Source: Straminergon stramineum (lineage: Eukaryota > Streptophyta > Bryopsida > Hypnales > Calliergonaceae). From it: 64,000 nucleotides of DNA. The DNA lies in assembly GCA_963920665.1 (NCBI GenBank), contig OY987268.1:15688501-15752500 (forward strand). The letters are read 5' to 3'. Every line of letters starts with the position of its first letter. The stretch's first letter is position 1. A program made the translations under genes and the position numbers. Shown here in pieces: positions 1 through 10,423 of this stretch. The notes beneath the pieces were generated by a model. That model was not told where the DNA came from. It made no database searches and saw only the letters and a program-made list of their open reading frames with translations.

Positions 1-255
1 CATACATTGCAATATATTTGAGATTAAGTCAAGGAAAAAAAATTCTTACACCTTGTGTGACTAGATTGTAAGCTTTTGACTCTTCTTCTTCAATTTCCAA
101 AATTTCATCTACACATTCTCATACTAGTCTAGTACAAGATCTAATGGTTAGATATGCAAAACATAAACAAATAAATTTTTAAGGTTTTTGCTCTTTGATA
201 TTGAAATGACAATTTTGAGTGGTTTTTGATGAAAGAAAGCCATGGGACTTTAGGG
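1..255 (+). repeat. 3' end of a decayed TTAA/CCCCTAAA element (family 1)
   Basis: This stretch resembles the last ~180 bp of the complete element at 6350-7276: both share a block reading 'tagtacaagatct(a/t)atggtt' (near 143 here, near 7150 there), then a 'tttt(t/g)gtgaaa/gatgaaa' block, and both finish in an AGGG-type end (near 250 here). The window boundary cuts the left part. No coding sequence is visible. The similarity was judged by eye and is diverged. Confidence 0.45.
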
Positions 256-289
256 ATTTAGGTAGAAGAATTTTATTTGTTTTTCAAAA

Positions 290-660
290 TTGCTCAACAA
301 AGTTAACAAAAGTTGTACTCTTCTTAAAGTTTGAATTTATGATTTATTTATTTTCTATAATTTGTACTATATCATATTAGTTACATACACGCCAAATTTC
401 AAAAGTCGATGACAAGTCTAGAAAAGATTTCCAAATAGACTTAAACTACCTAAAAACTTTTGAGCAACATAAATTTTCACTCAAGCATCCAATCCATTTT
501 TTTCCCTTCCCACAATGGCAATTAGTGTATGAACCTTGTGTCAAAGTTTTAGAAACATCCATTTAATTTTGAATTTGTAGGAACTTAATTACCCAACATT
601 CAATTGTCCTTTCAACAAACAACTCTCCTTTACGATTAATAGATAGTTCTTGCAATTGAC
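290..660 (+). repeat. Fragment of dispersed repeat family 3
   Basis: Shares an ordered set of blocks with 48850-49150 and 50300-50603: a 'tgccaaatttcaaaagt' block, a 'ttttgagcaacataaattt' block, 'gaaccttgtgtcaaa', and 'catccatttaa'. The copy at 49.7-50.6 kb ends in CTTTAGGGGTTAA, so this is probably the right half of another TTAA-ended element. No coding content. Confidence 0.45.
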
Positions 661-828
661 ATACCAATTAAATGATGGAATTGATTTGCATTTAATTATT
701 TAGAATTTCATTTATTTAAACAGATGAAAATGAATTTAACAATGGAGGTATGCAAACAATGTTTAAAATGGCAGTGATGTTTCAAAATTATATTGAGCTA
801 ACAATAATTACAAATTGGTTATCTAGGC

Positions 829-850
829 TTAACCCTTAAAACGACATTTG
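829..850 (+). repeat. Isolated TTAACCCTTAAA element terminus
   Basis: TTAA at 829-832 is followed by CCCTTAAAACGACATTTG, close to the left end of the element at 6350 (TTAACCCCTAAAGGAC). The matching right end was not found, so the element may be truncated, or this may be chance. The following AT-rich DNA (to about 1370) shares short blocks with 5040-5400. Confidence 0.35.
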
Positions 851-1369
851 ATAGCCCAGTGGATACCCCAAGGGAAATAAGAAAATAAGGCTCTTTGAAG
901 CGGGCAGTGGGATATAGGTCTTACTCTTTGTCCAAGGTTTGTGTAATTGATGCATATAAAATTGATCAATGAATAGTTCTTTGACTTTGCAATCCAAAAG
1001 TAGTGCTTGACAAGCCTTATTCACTATTGAAGTGGGTTGGAATATTTCCAAAAAGTCTTATAGCTACTTTTTTTTAAAAGATTCACTTGAGACCAAGCTC
1101 GAAGGGGCTTCGACTATTGATTAGCCTCTAAAAAACAAGGACAAAACTTTGGATTTTTTGAGAACTCTTGTAGGTTTTATTCACTTCATTCTTTGGAGGT
1201 TTCCCATGAAAATTTTAGGATGGAAGCTAACCATTCTAATCTATGTATGAAGTTTTGTTTACGATCATTTTGAGAAATATTGCAAAAGTTAGAAGTTTTT
1301 TTTCATTTCAATATCAAATTGGGTAGAAAAAAATATTCTAAAAATAGATTAATTAGTTTTGATGTGAGA

Positions 1370-4010
1370 GGGGTCATAGGTTGGTTTACCTTAGTGACTC
1401 CAATTTCCTAGTGAATAGATAACTTGACGCTTAAAAGACAAAAATCTTCTTCACCTTAGGTAACACCACCTAAAATTGTATGAACAAAAGATTGAGCTTG
1501 GTTCCTATTATTGAATTGTAAGATTTGTTTTTGGTCTTGTCTTGGAAGAGGGAGGAGACACATGTATGTAAATCTTGTATACATGTGTGCCCAATAGGCA
1601 TTATATAGCACCCTATAAGTATTGCCCCTAAACTATAATTATTTTATAATATTTTAAGAATATTTCCATAATATTTTTTTGTGTGATTTTTGTACACCTA
1701 CATTACTTCTAAGAAAATATTATTTTTAGACCCAAGGATTAAAATGCATTGTATTGGTTGGACTCATTGTGTGGTTTTCTACATTCTTGCCAATGCCCCC
1801 CTCCAAAGGCCTTTTTTGTTAGTCAATATGGAATTCTAGGTTATTTTAGAATGTATTTCTTGGACATTATACGAATAAACTATAAATTCATAAAGTGCCA
1901 AAAGTAGGTCTACTAAAAATCAAAATTAGATTTTCATGCACAAAAGTTTTATATAGGCAACAATTTGTAGGAGTCAATTTTTGGAATGTGATACATTTAT
2001 GTGCACTTCCCTTAACTACAAGAACAAAAGAGTGAAAAGATTTGTAATGACTTCAATTATATGTTAGAGATTGGCATAAATTAACTTCTAAAGGACACGA
2101 GGTCTTTTTGTTTTGAAGAGTTTGCAAATATTTGTTACAAATTACAACAAGGTGGAATATACTAGAATGAATTTATGAATAAAAATTATAGATTTTGAGC
2201 TTAAGCTTGAATTTAGACAATCAAATCTAACACTGGGCTATTATCATCTTTATAATATAATTTTTGAAAATTTTAAATTTTAAATTCTTCTACAGTTTAT
2301 TCCCCCCAAAATGTGTTATAAGTTTTTGAATAAAATTTGTTGGAATGCATTTGAAATGTAAATGATTTCACCCAATGTTTTTTTTCAAATTTTCTTGTTG
2401 CTTAAATCTAATAATTCATATTTTCAACACTACTTTGAACCGAAATTCAACTAAGTTAGAGTTTTGTTTACTTCTATTTGTATAATTCACTAGAAGTATA
2501 GGTTATCATAATTTCAACTCTAACCTTGCATAGTAAATGATTCTCGATGAGCTACAATACACCTACCAAAATACATTTGAAACCTTGTGTAACTTATTAC
2601 TTTTGCCTACTGTAAGGTAGAAGGCTTAGAAAGTGTCCATCTAAGGGAAAGCAACCATTTGTGAAGAAATTTGTAATTAGAAATATTTATCTCATTTTTT
2701 TGGTAGGAGGAAAAATGAAGAATACATCAGTGGCATTTTTTTTATCAAACTTTCTGATTATGCATGAATTAGAAACAATTATTCAAAGTGGAAGAGGTGG
2801 AGGTCGCTACTTCTTCTCATAGGCTCCACCAGTAATCAATGAAACACATGGTTTTTAATAGAACAAGTGAATCCAGAAAGTGATAAATATGATGCTTAGG
2901 TTATTCTTGTGAGTTTTTAATGTGTCCACTTGATGTCAAAAATGACACCATAGGCATATCCACAATCCCCACGAAAAAGGCTGATGAGTCATTACTTCAT
3001 AATTCACTTCCCACTATTAATAAGATTTTATTGCATTTCACTAACTACATTTCAAATTTAGCTCAAAGTATCTTAGTTAAGAACTCATTTATGATTGAAG
3101 AGCTTACCCCTTTCACCTTATGAGAACTCTAAAATCATGCACATAGGACCATAACTTATCACCACATTGAGTTTCTTCCATATGAACTACCCTCTGCCCT
3201 ATTTCTAGTACTTCTATAAGGGCGGTTCTTAAAGCCCGAACAATTTTCGAACCATCTCCTATAGTGCTTGTTCTTGACAAAGCCATATCTTTTTCCAGAT
3301 TGCTCATGTGTGGGTTTTGCAAGGCCTATGATCAGAGATAGGTACGTATGTGGGCATAATTCTTTGAAAATTCATAAGTAATTCATAAATGCTCCAAAAA
3401 TTACGAAACCACTTGTATTAGATTCCGCATCAATTTCTCTTGAAGAGAAAAGTAAAGGGGGGGGGGGGGGGATTTACTTTTGTGCATCTGACACCCATCA
3501 AAAAAGCCGACCACTTAAAAGAGTCGCTTCATGAGCATACTACCTTATTATTAGTTACCTTTAAATGGGCCCTCCGTCAGTCCTCCACTTCACAGCCAAT
3601 AAATAAAGAGACTGTAAATAAAGAATCAACACTACCACTCTGTTCCGATTGGATAAAAAATACTTTGACTTAACTTAAATGTCTTCATCATATGTGGCGG
3701 CAAAGGGGAGAGATACATTGCTGCCTTGCTGGCAAAAAATGGCGGGAAAGTACAGTAGTGTAGGTCGAAAGGGGCAAGAATATTAGAATCTTGAAGGCAG
3801 CAAAAAGGTGTAACCCCAAAATAGTATGTAACCAAAAATAGTGTGGGTAAGTGGTAGGAAGTACTAACACGAATGCTTTTATTAATATTATTAATCATAA
3901 AATAAAAAGATAGATGTACGGTAGTGGAGTAACTACGGCACTACCACCGTATATGGCCACTGAGGAATATGGGTATCCAGGCTCCCTTTATTATAGCTCA
4001 TAGAAAGATT
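1370..4010. other. AT-rich DNA without a recognisable gene
   Basis: No family-level protein similarity was recognised on either strand. Open frames of 60-90 codons occur (for example 2920-3123 on + and 3113-3322 on -) but have no recognisable motif. A run of 15 G lies at 3457-3471. Confidence 0.6.
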
Positions 4011-4011
4011 T

Positions 4012-4733
4012 GGCCGGGGTGGATTGACTCCCTCAAGGGAAAACCCTGAATTTTTTTTATTTGTCATGCATGATAAAATTTGCAAATTTTGAATTCATAT
4101 TTGCAATCAGAGGCCCCAAATTAGTTTGTGGAGATATAAAACATAAATCGATGAAGCACAAAATAGGAGGTCTTTTTTTTTTACGTGCACCCCTAGATTG
4201 ACTGGGGGGGGATGAGTGAGGAGGTCAATCCACCCTGGCCAAAGATTTGGCATGGATGAAAGGCAATTTTTATAGGGCCAAGGAGAATTGCCACCTCCCT
4301 CATTGCCCTATTGAAGGATAATTGTAAAAAATTGCCCCCTATTTTAGGCTGCCTTTTTTGGTATTTCTTCATCTCCCCTACCTTATTTGGGGCCTCTATT
4401 TTCAAATATGAATTGAAAAGTTGCAAATTTTATTGTGTGTTGCAATTTTTAAAAATTTAGTATTTTTAACACTTAAACATTGACATGGACATTTTGTGTC
4501 TAATGGATGACAAAGAATCTTGCTATATAGGACAGAAGTGCAATTGTTCATTCTGGGAATTTGTGCAAAAAGGAGAGATCTTGCATAGTAATTTGACTTC
4601 CTATTAATATTTTGGTTTTTTAAAGAAGATGATGTCACATAGTTCCCAAAGCAATAATTTCCATGGTCACCAATCCATCTTTTAAAAATTAAACTACTTG
4701 ACAATGAGGGGGTCAATTCACCCTAGTCCAATT
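4012..4733. repeat. Interleaved inverted-repeat element, GGCCRGGGTGGATTGAC ends
   Basis: The terminal motif GGCCGGGGTGGATTGAC lies at about 4012 on +. It recurs inverted at about 4222-4242 (GTCAATCCACCCTGGCC) and in a diverged form at about 4710-4733 (GTCAATTCACCCTAGTCC). Internal blocks are inverted too: the 'gaggccccaaatta' block near 4110 is the reverse complement of the 'ttatttggggcctc' block near 4380. This looks like a foldback or TIR element, with a second copy or an internal rearrangement inside. No coding sequence and no clear target duplication. Confidence 0.55.
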
Positions 4734-4912
4734 TTCAAAAGTTTAGTGAACCCTAAGAGCATCTCCACTCTTTCACCAAGAAGGGGCTTGGCTCGGTGTA
4801 TGGTAAGCATAGACTCCAAAGTTTCCTCTAGAGGCATGCCTAAGGAGCTTGGCCTTTGTAACATGAGCATTTGACCCTCCATCTTGACAAGCCTTCCCAT
4901 CTCTTTATCGAG
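4718..4912 (-). pseudogene. Possible coding remnant, unidentified, Leu/Met/Glu-rich helix
   Basis: The minus strand is open for about 65 codons and has a composition unlike random AT-rich DNA: charged, Leu/Met-rich and predicted helical, beginning LDKEMGRLVKMEGQML. It is closed upstream by a stop, and its 3' end runs into the inverted repeat at 4733. I do not recognise the family. It could be a captured host fragment, a decayed transposon protein, or chance. Confidence 0.2.
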
Positions 4913-6349
4913 TTTGGATTCTTGTTTGACTAACTATGCTCTACAACGCTTTTTGAAACATCTTGACAACTATTGCAACTCCCACCAACAAAAGTGCAAA
5001 GCTATTGGAGATATACAGAAAAAGGGTGGAGAACTTCTATATTAGTGGAGCCTCAAAAGACAATTGAGCCCACAAAAAGACATCTAGCAAGGCAATTTTT
5101 CCATAGAAAGGTGGAAATGCTCTAAAAACCAAAGAAGCCCCATTTTGGGGGGAGAATTTGGGCAACCTCTCTGTACTTTGAATTTGGAATCTTTGCACAA
5201 AATTCTTAGAATAGCTCTTAATGATAATGCTCTTCATGTAAAGCTTTAATTTGTTTCATGCCATTTTGATAAGAATTGCAAAAGTTGTAAGGTTTTTTTT
5301 TTCCAATTTTTGATGTCAAAGCAAGTGGAAAAAATATATTAAAAAATAATAAATTCTATTTGATTGAATAAAATGCCCTACCTACCAAAAAATTGAACCA
5401 TTATACTTTGAACAATGAGTTGAAAATTATATGGAATTTTGGTTTGTAGACAATGAAGGTAGGAAGAACATTTAAGGTCTTTCTTTTAATTCAAAAGTTT
5501 AAACCTCTATATGATCAAAAAGATTAGGATATCTATTGTTTAGAGGAACATTTTCTCTATTAGGACTTTCTTTTGTACTATACCACGGTCTTTACTTCAT
5601 AAATTTGTTGAAGGTGAAGATGAATTTTTTTCTAGGTTTCCTCAATCCATTTTCCATCAGTTTGACTAAAATGCACAAGTTATAGGACATGTACAATCTT
5701 CTTATTAAATTTTTAGAAAAAAAATTCACTATTTGGAAAGGCTTGAAAAGAAAACTTTTTGAAGTTCAAGCACTATTATCTTGTAATCAATATATTTTTT
5801 CACTATAAAATTTAAGTCGCATAAAGTCAAACAAGTTGACTATGTGATCTTGCAATTGAATTCACCCCTACTAGGACCAAGGCCACTTTTTTTGACAACA
5901 ACCACTCAAAACTTCCTTTTTTGTTGTGTTCACCCTAGAAAAACTAAAATTATAATTTTTTTAGAATCTAACCATAGGATTTTGTACTTTACTTGTCTGA
6001 GACCAAGTGGTAAAATGTTTATGAAGTTTGACCATACAAATTGAGAGATATTAGCATTCAAAGTTGGAAAAATAAGTTTTTTTGAATACCGACTTGCAAT
6101 TTCAAATGACTCTGACCACCTTCTATTGAATTTTTTTGCACTATGGACTTTGAATCTAAAAAAATTGATAAAGAATGAGTCAATGGTCTAGGAAAAAAAG
6201 ATTTAGAAAAACACTTTTGTTTTTTATTCTTTAAAATCTTGTTAAATAGAAGTAGGTCCAAGATTACAAGAAAAACAAAATTGTTAATAGCTTTCATATG
6301 GAATTGAAACACAATAATCCCAATAATGAGATTGTTCTAGAAAACAAAC

Positions 6350-7276
6350 TTAACCCCTAAAGGACTAAATGGCATTTTTTGGCAATATAGTGATGTGGGG
6401 CAACTCACTATGAATGAAAATTTTTTTTCTTTGAAATTTTCACATAACATGTCCTCAAGGAGTAGCTTTCAAGGCCCAAATTTTTTCATAAATTTGGAAT
6501 ACATGCTTAAGAAGTTATTGTATGATATGTAGTTTTCATTGCCTAGTGGGCAGTCCAAGCCCAGGTAACAAAAATCACTTTTTTAAATATAAAAATTAGA
6601 AATGAATTTTCTAAATTTATACATATGTGGAAAGCTTTGAATCATTCAATTTTAAATTATGAGATGAAAGTTGTGAGGAGTTTGCGGGTAGTTATAGAAT
6701 CTCCACTCTAAAATAAACTTTGAAGACCTTTATTTAACTCAATTTTCAATATTTTGGAAAAAAAATAAAAATTTTACGTGGATATTTTTTATTATAACAT
6801 TACAAAAACTGGGATTGGAATTTTTCAATTCTATAAATAAATTGTTAACAATTTAGTATTTTGAATCATTTATTGCTTCTTTCCACTTGTACTAATTTTT
6901 TCATATATGTTGTACAATTTCAAATGATCTAAAACTTTTTGAGTATGTAGCTAACTTGGCTTGAAGAATGAATCCAAAGAGTTACAATCATTTTGGACAT
7001 TTTTTCATAATGATTTAACCTTGTGAAGTGTAGTTGCCCAAGTTTTCGTAGGGCTAAAAAGGGATTCAGTTTGTCACTTCAAACCCTAATATCTTCCAAT
7101 TAACAAAGTAAAAATCTCTGAAATTTTTTCCACATCTTCTCAAACCAGTGTAGTACAAGATCTTATGGTTCCATTTTTCCAAAAATATTTTTTATCCAAA
7201 ATTTGGTACTTGTACGAGAAATAGTAGTTTTGGAGTGTTTTTGGTGAAAATGTAGTCAAAAACCTTTCGGGGTTAA
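6350..7276 (+). mobile_element. Non-autonomous TTAA-flanked DNA element, piggyBac-like ends (copy A)
   Basis: The element runs from TTAA at 6350-6353 to TTAA at 7273-7276. It begins TTAACCCCTAAAGGAC and ends CTTTCGGGGTTAA, so the tips are inverted. A second copy in reverse orientation lies at 23368-24299; blocks such as 'gaaagctttgaatcattc' and 'aaataaactttgaag' align in order along the full length. About 930 bp, AT-rich, no long reading frame, so non-autonomous. TTAA duplication and 5'-CCY tips are the hallmark of piggyBac; assignment rests only on these ends. Confidence 0.7.
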
Positions 7277-7980
7277 CTTTGTCAAACAACTTTTTTTTGA
7301 AAAAGTGTGAAAATTATATTTAGAAATGACTCCCATAATTTATGTTTTCAAAAAGATGCTCATATTGCCCCCAAAACAAGATTGTTCATAACTTTCACAT
7401 CACTCATCCAAATGGAATTAGTCAAAGCTACAGATGTAGACAAAAATATAACCTATGAGAAAAGAAATTAATTTTTTTTCAAGTTTTTGTGGATTTATTT
7501 TTCAACCCACCAAATGAAAATTTGAGCTTTTTGTGGTATAACTTTTATTCCCTTGCACCGATTGAAATAGAAATTGTATGACCATGAAGCAGATAAGTTT
7601 TTTTCTCTTATGAGAAAGTTTCAGAAAGTTTCACTAAAAATTGAGGTCATAGGAACCTACTTGAAATCCATTTGATCTCTTGAGGATTTGATGGTCCTTT
7701 AGAGGTTCATTGAAGAATAAAAAAAGATGAAGATTTTTGTGTCACTATGGAAGTGAATTGTGAAGGAATTTTGAAGAGTCAATGAGAAGACAAGAATTTT
7801 TTTGTTGAAATGTAGCATATCTCTCAATAGATTTTACCACCTAGAAAAAAATTGAATGAATATATCCAAAACAAACAATTAGACCAAAAGAAGCACTATT
7901 TCTGTAGTAGTACAATAATAGAAAAGGAAAATTTGAACACCATGTTCTGGTGTCCATGCTTGGTGCAAAAGACCAATCTA

Positions 7981-8350
7981 GACCTTTGGCGCCATAAGCT
8001 CTGACACTCTAGCTTGTGCTCTAAGACCTACTTTAATTTCTACCTCTACTTGTTGGCTTGGAATTCAAGTAACTATTGTCAATGCAAAGCCTCCTCCCCT
8101 TCTATCTTATCGAGAGCCAACTCAATTCAAATTTCAGGAGTTGAGGGAAGGTCAACGCCATGCAGGTGGTGTTCATTCACATGCCGGAATCAATCCCGCC
8201 AGTGAGGTATTCGTCTCATCTATTTCGCACTTTTTTGTATTCAAATCGATTTCAGTACGGCTTAGTTTTCCTGCAATTTTTAGGTTTGTGAACTACGCCA
8301 AAGTTGGAAATCTTTTGGTTATTCGAAGCAGACTTGAGAGGGCAGGTTGA
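7981..8350 (+). CDS. Unidentified open frame, possible exon in a gene-like island
   Basis: An uninterrupted + frame of about 122 codons follows a TAG near 7979. It contains a GC-richer stretch coding for ELREGQRHAGGVHSHAGINP, which sits between a good acceptor-like 'caaatttcag' (ending near 8138) and a donor-like GAG|GTATTC near 8206. That would fit an internal exon of about 68 nt, but no ATG, family motif or neighbouring exon could be fixed. Also in the island on -, a segment near 8770-8660 follows a 'gggttttcag' acceptor-like site and encodes EVHGELSSLLSDNLMQMDKV. Function unknown; this may be non-coding. Confidence 0.2.
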
Positions 8351-9580
8351 GCTGTAGGAATATCCAGGCCCTGGAGACGGAAGAAATTTCTGTACTGTAC
8401 TGTACACAGTTCACCGGGGAGCTCCCTAAGAAGTAGGATAGGCCCCACAGTACGTGTTGCTGAATGCCGGCATTTATCAGTGATTTCATCAGTTCTTCCG
8501 GCTGTGCAAATGGACGAGAAGGTCGGTCAGGCCCCAACTACCAACCTAAATTCCATCTAAGCTTAGTAACGTAGTCCGTGCACTGATAAAGTGCCGAACT
8601 GAAGAATGAATAATTTATTGACTTCCGAAATCCTGACATGGCCATTCTCCCATATCCGAAAGATAACTTAAATTGTAGGCTGTAAGTACCGAGGGTGGCC
8701 ACAGTGAGGACGACAAAATAAACTTTATCCATCTGCATCAGGTTGTCAGACAGCAGAGAACTCAGCTCTCCGTGCACCTCCTGAAAACCCACAGTAATTT
8801 AGAACTCCTTGAATGACCATAAGTTAGCGATTGAAGTAATTATAAGGCTGGAATTAAGGATCCCGCAAAGAATGAAGAGCTCCCTTTTCTTTTTAGGTTG
8901 TGGGGAAAACGGTAAGTTAGCCTTTCATTACCTTGCAAAACAATGAGGAAACAAGGAGACCGAGGAGTTGATCTGGACAAGAAGAAAGCAAAGAAAGATC
9001 GAACCTGAGAGAGGGGGCCAATTTTCATCAAGGCAGGTGAATGACTACAGAACGAAAAGACATTTTTCATTACGGTTCTGCATAAGATGGGGGTATGGAA
9101 GTGTTGAACTTCTCTTCATTTGTTGTTGTTTTGGTGCACATTGGTTAAGTGCACTAGGTACTCCTATCCAAGTTGCCTTATCCATTTCACCAAGACAATG
9201 CCATCTACATTTTTCTCCAATTTCTGGTCTTCTTCAAGTGCTAGCCTAATAAAAAATGGACACAACCCTGAACCCTCATATTGTATTCTAAATAGTAAAT
9301 ATATCCAAATTCAACAATGCATCCAAAACCAACACTATGTACTTATGTAGTATTCTTGTTATACATTTACTATCCGCAAATGTAGAATTATGGTAGAATT
9401 TGGTAAGTTCTCTTAAGTTTTTGCAATTGGTTTAAGATATATTCACTTAAATACCTTAGGGGACAGTTTTCTTGATTTGCTGGTTTTAGGAATATCTCTA
9501 AGTTGCCTTGAAGGTCAACTTTCTTAGGTTTTGGTTTCAGGTCGAATTACCCTAATTATCTTCAGGATCAATTCCCCCTC
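8350..9580. other. Low-copy, GC-richer interval without an assigned gene
   Basis: Composition is closer to that of the two real genes than to the surrounding AT-rich repeats. Short open frames and splice-like sites are found on both strands (for example 8538-8792 on - and 8942-9007 on +, the latter short and Lys-rich). None extends into a recognisable protein. Confidence 0.4.
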
Positions 9581-9599
9581 TTGACTAAAAATTGTCAGT

Positions 9600-10423
9600 T
9601 TTTTTACCATCGTGGTTCTCCATGGTTACCTGAAACAGGATACCACCTGATGCGCCAGTAACGCAGACCTTGTAAACAGGAAGCTTCCGCCCAAGCAGCG
9701 GTGGGCCAGAGCCGCAGCGCCTGCAGCCGTGTGCAGTATCTAGCTGCGCTTGCAGGCCCAGCGGCCACTGACTCCCACCCCACCCCAGGCACGCCCACAA
9801 TCTTCGCCGCTCCCTCTTCAATCCCCCAGATTGCAAGCCTCACGATCTCAGCTTCTTCCACCTCACTCCCCGCCACTACCCTGCTCTCGCCCTCGCCGGC
9901 GCCGCGCTGCCTGCAAGCTCTCCTCCGGACGGACTCTCTGACTCACTGTTGTGTGTACTAGCTAGCCCATACTCCGGGCTACACTCCACTAGTCAACTCC
10001 CAGATTCAATTCCTGCTTGCCGACTTGCAACGACGGGCGCCGGCAGCCCGGTGATCACCATGCCTAACCGCAGTGGACGCCAGACTCGATGACTTGTAAC
10101 CCCTGCTACTGATCCATACCAATTGCGCCAGTCGGCGCCATGCCATGAGTTCCTGTGGTCGGCGCTCGCCGAATCGTAGATTAATCTGAGAGGCCGGGAT
10201 CCGAGTTCCGGTGGAATCTAGATTTTTGGATTTTTGCAGGTGGACTGGTGACGAATTTGGCAGCGGGGATGGGGGTTGCTTGGGTATCGATGGCGGCGTG
10301 GTGGGTGGGTCGTGAGGTGGTTGGGACTGTGCCGTGAAGTTGAGAATTTTGATAGGGAGGGTTTAGGGGATCCATTTGGTGTGGGGGTATTCCGGCAATC
10401 GACTTGAGGTAGAGAGTGTCGAT
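9600..10423 (+). promoter_or_regulatory. Presumed promoter and 5' leader of the LBD gene
   Basis: A GC-rich stretch precedes the LBD start codon, in sharp contrast to AT-rich DNA before 9580. No TATA box is obvious. Open frames on both strands here (for example 9701-9961 and 9604-9876) look like by-products of GC-rich sequence and show no conserved motif. The transcription start cannot be placed by eye. Confidence 0.4.

Noticed and set aside
829..850. CCCTAAA-like motif as telomeric repeat
   Set aside because: The motif occurs singly at element tips next to TTAA, never in tandem.
836..1051. 71-codon minus-strand frame inside the element that starts at 829
   Set aside because: Starts with a plausible ATG but shows no transposase motif; length is unremarkable in AT-rich DNA with many frames.
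9604..9961. GC-rich open frames upstream of the LBD gene
   Set aside because: No conserved motif; low-complexity Ala/Ser/Pro content expected from GC-rich leader DNA; overlapping on both strands.
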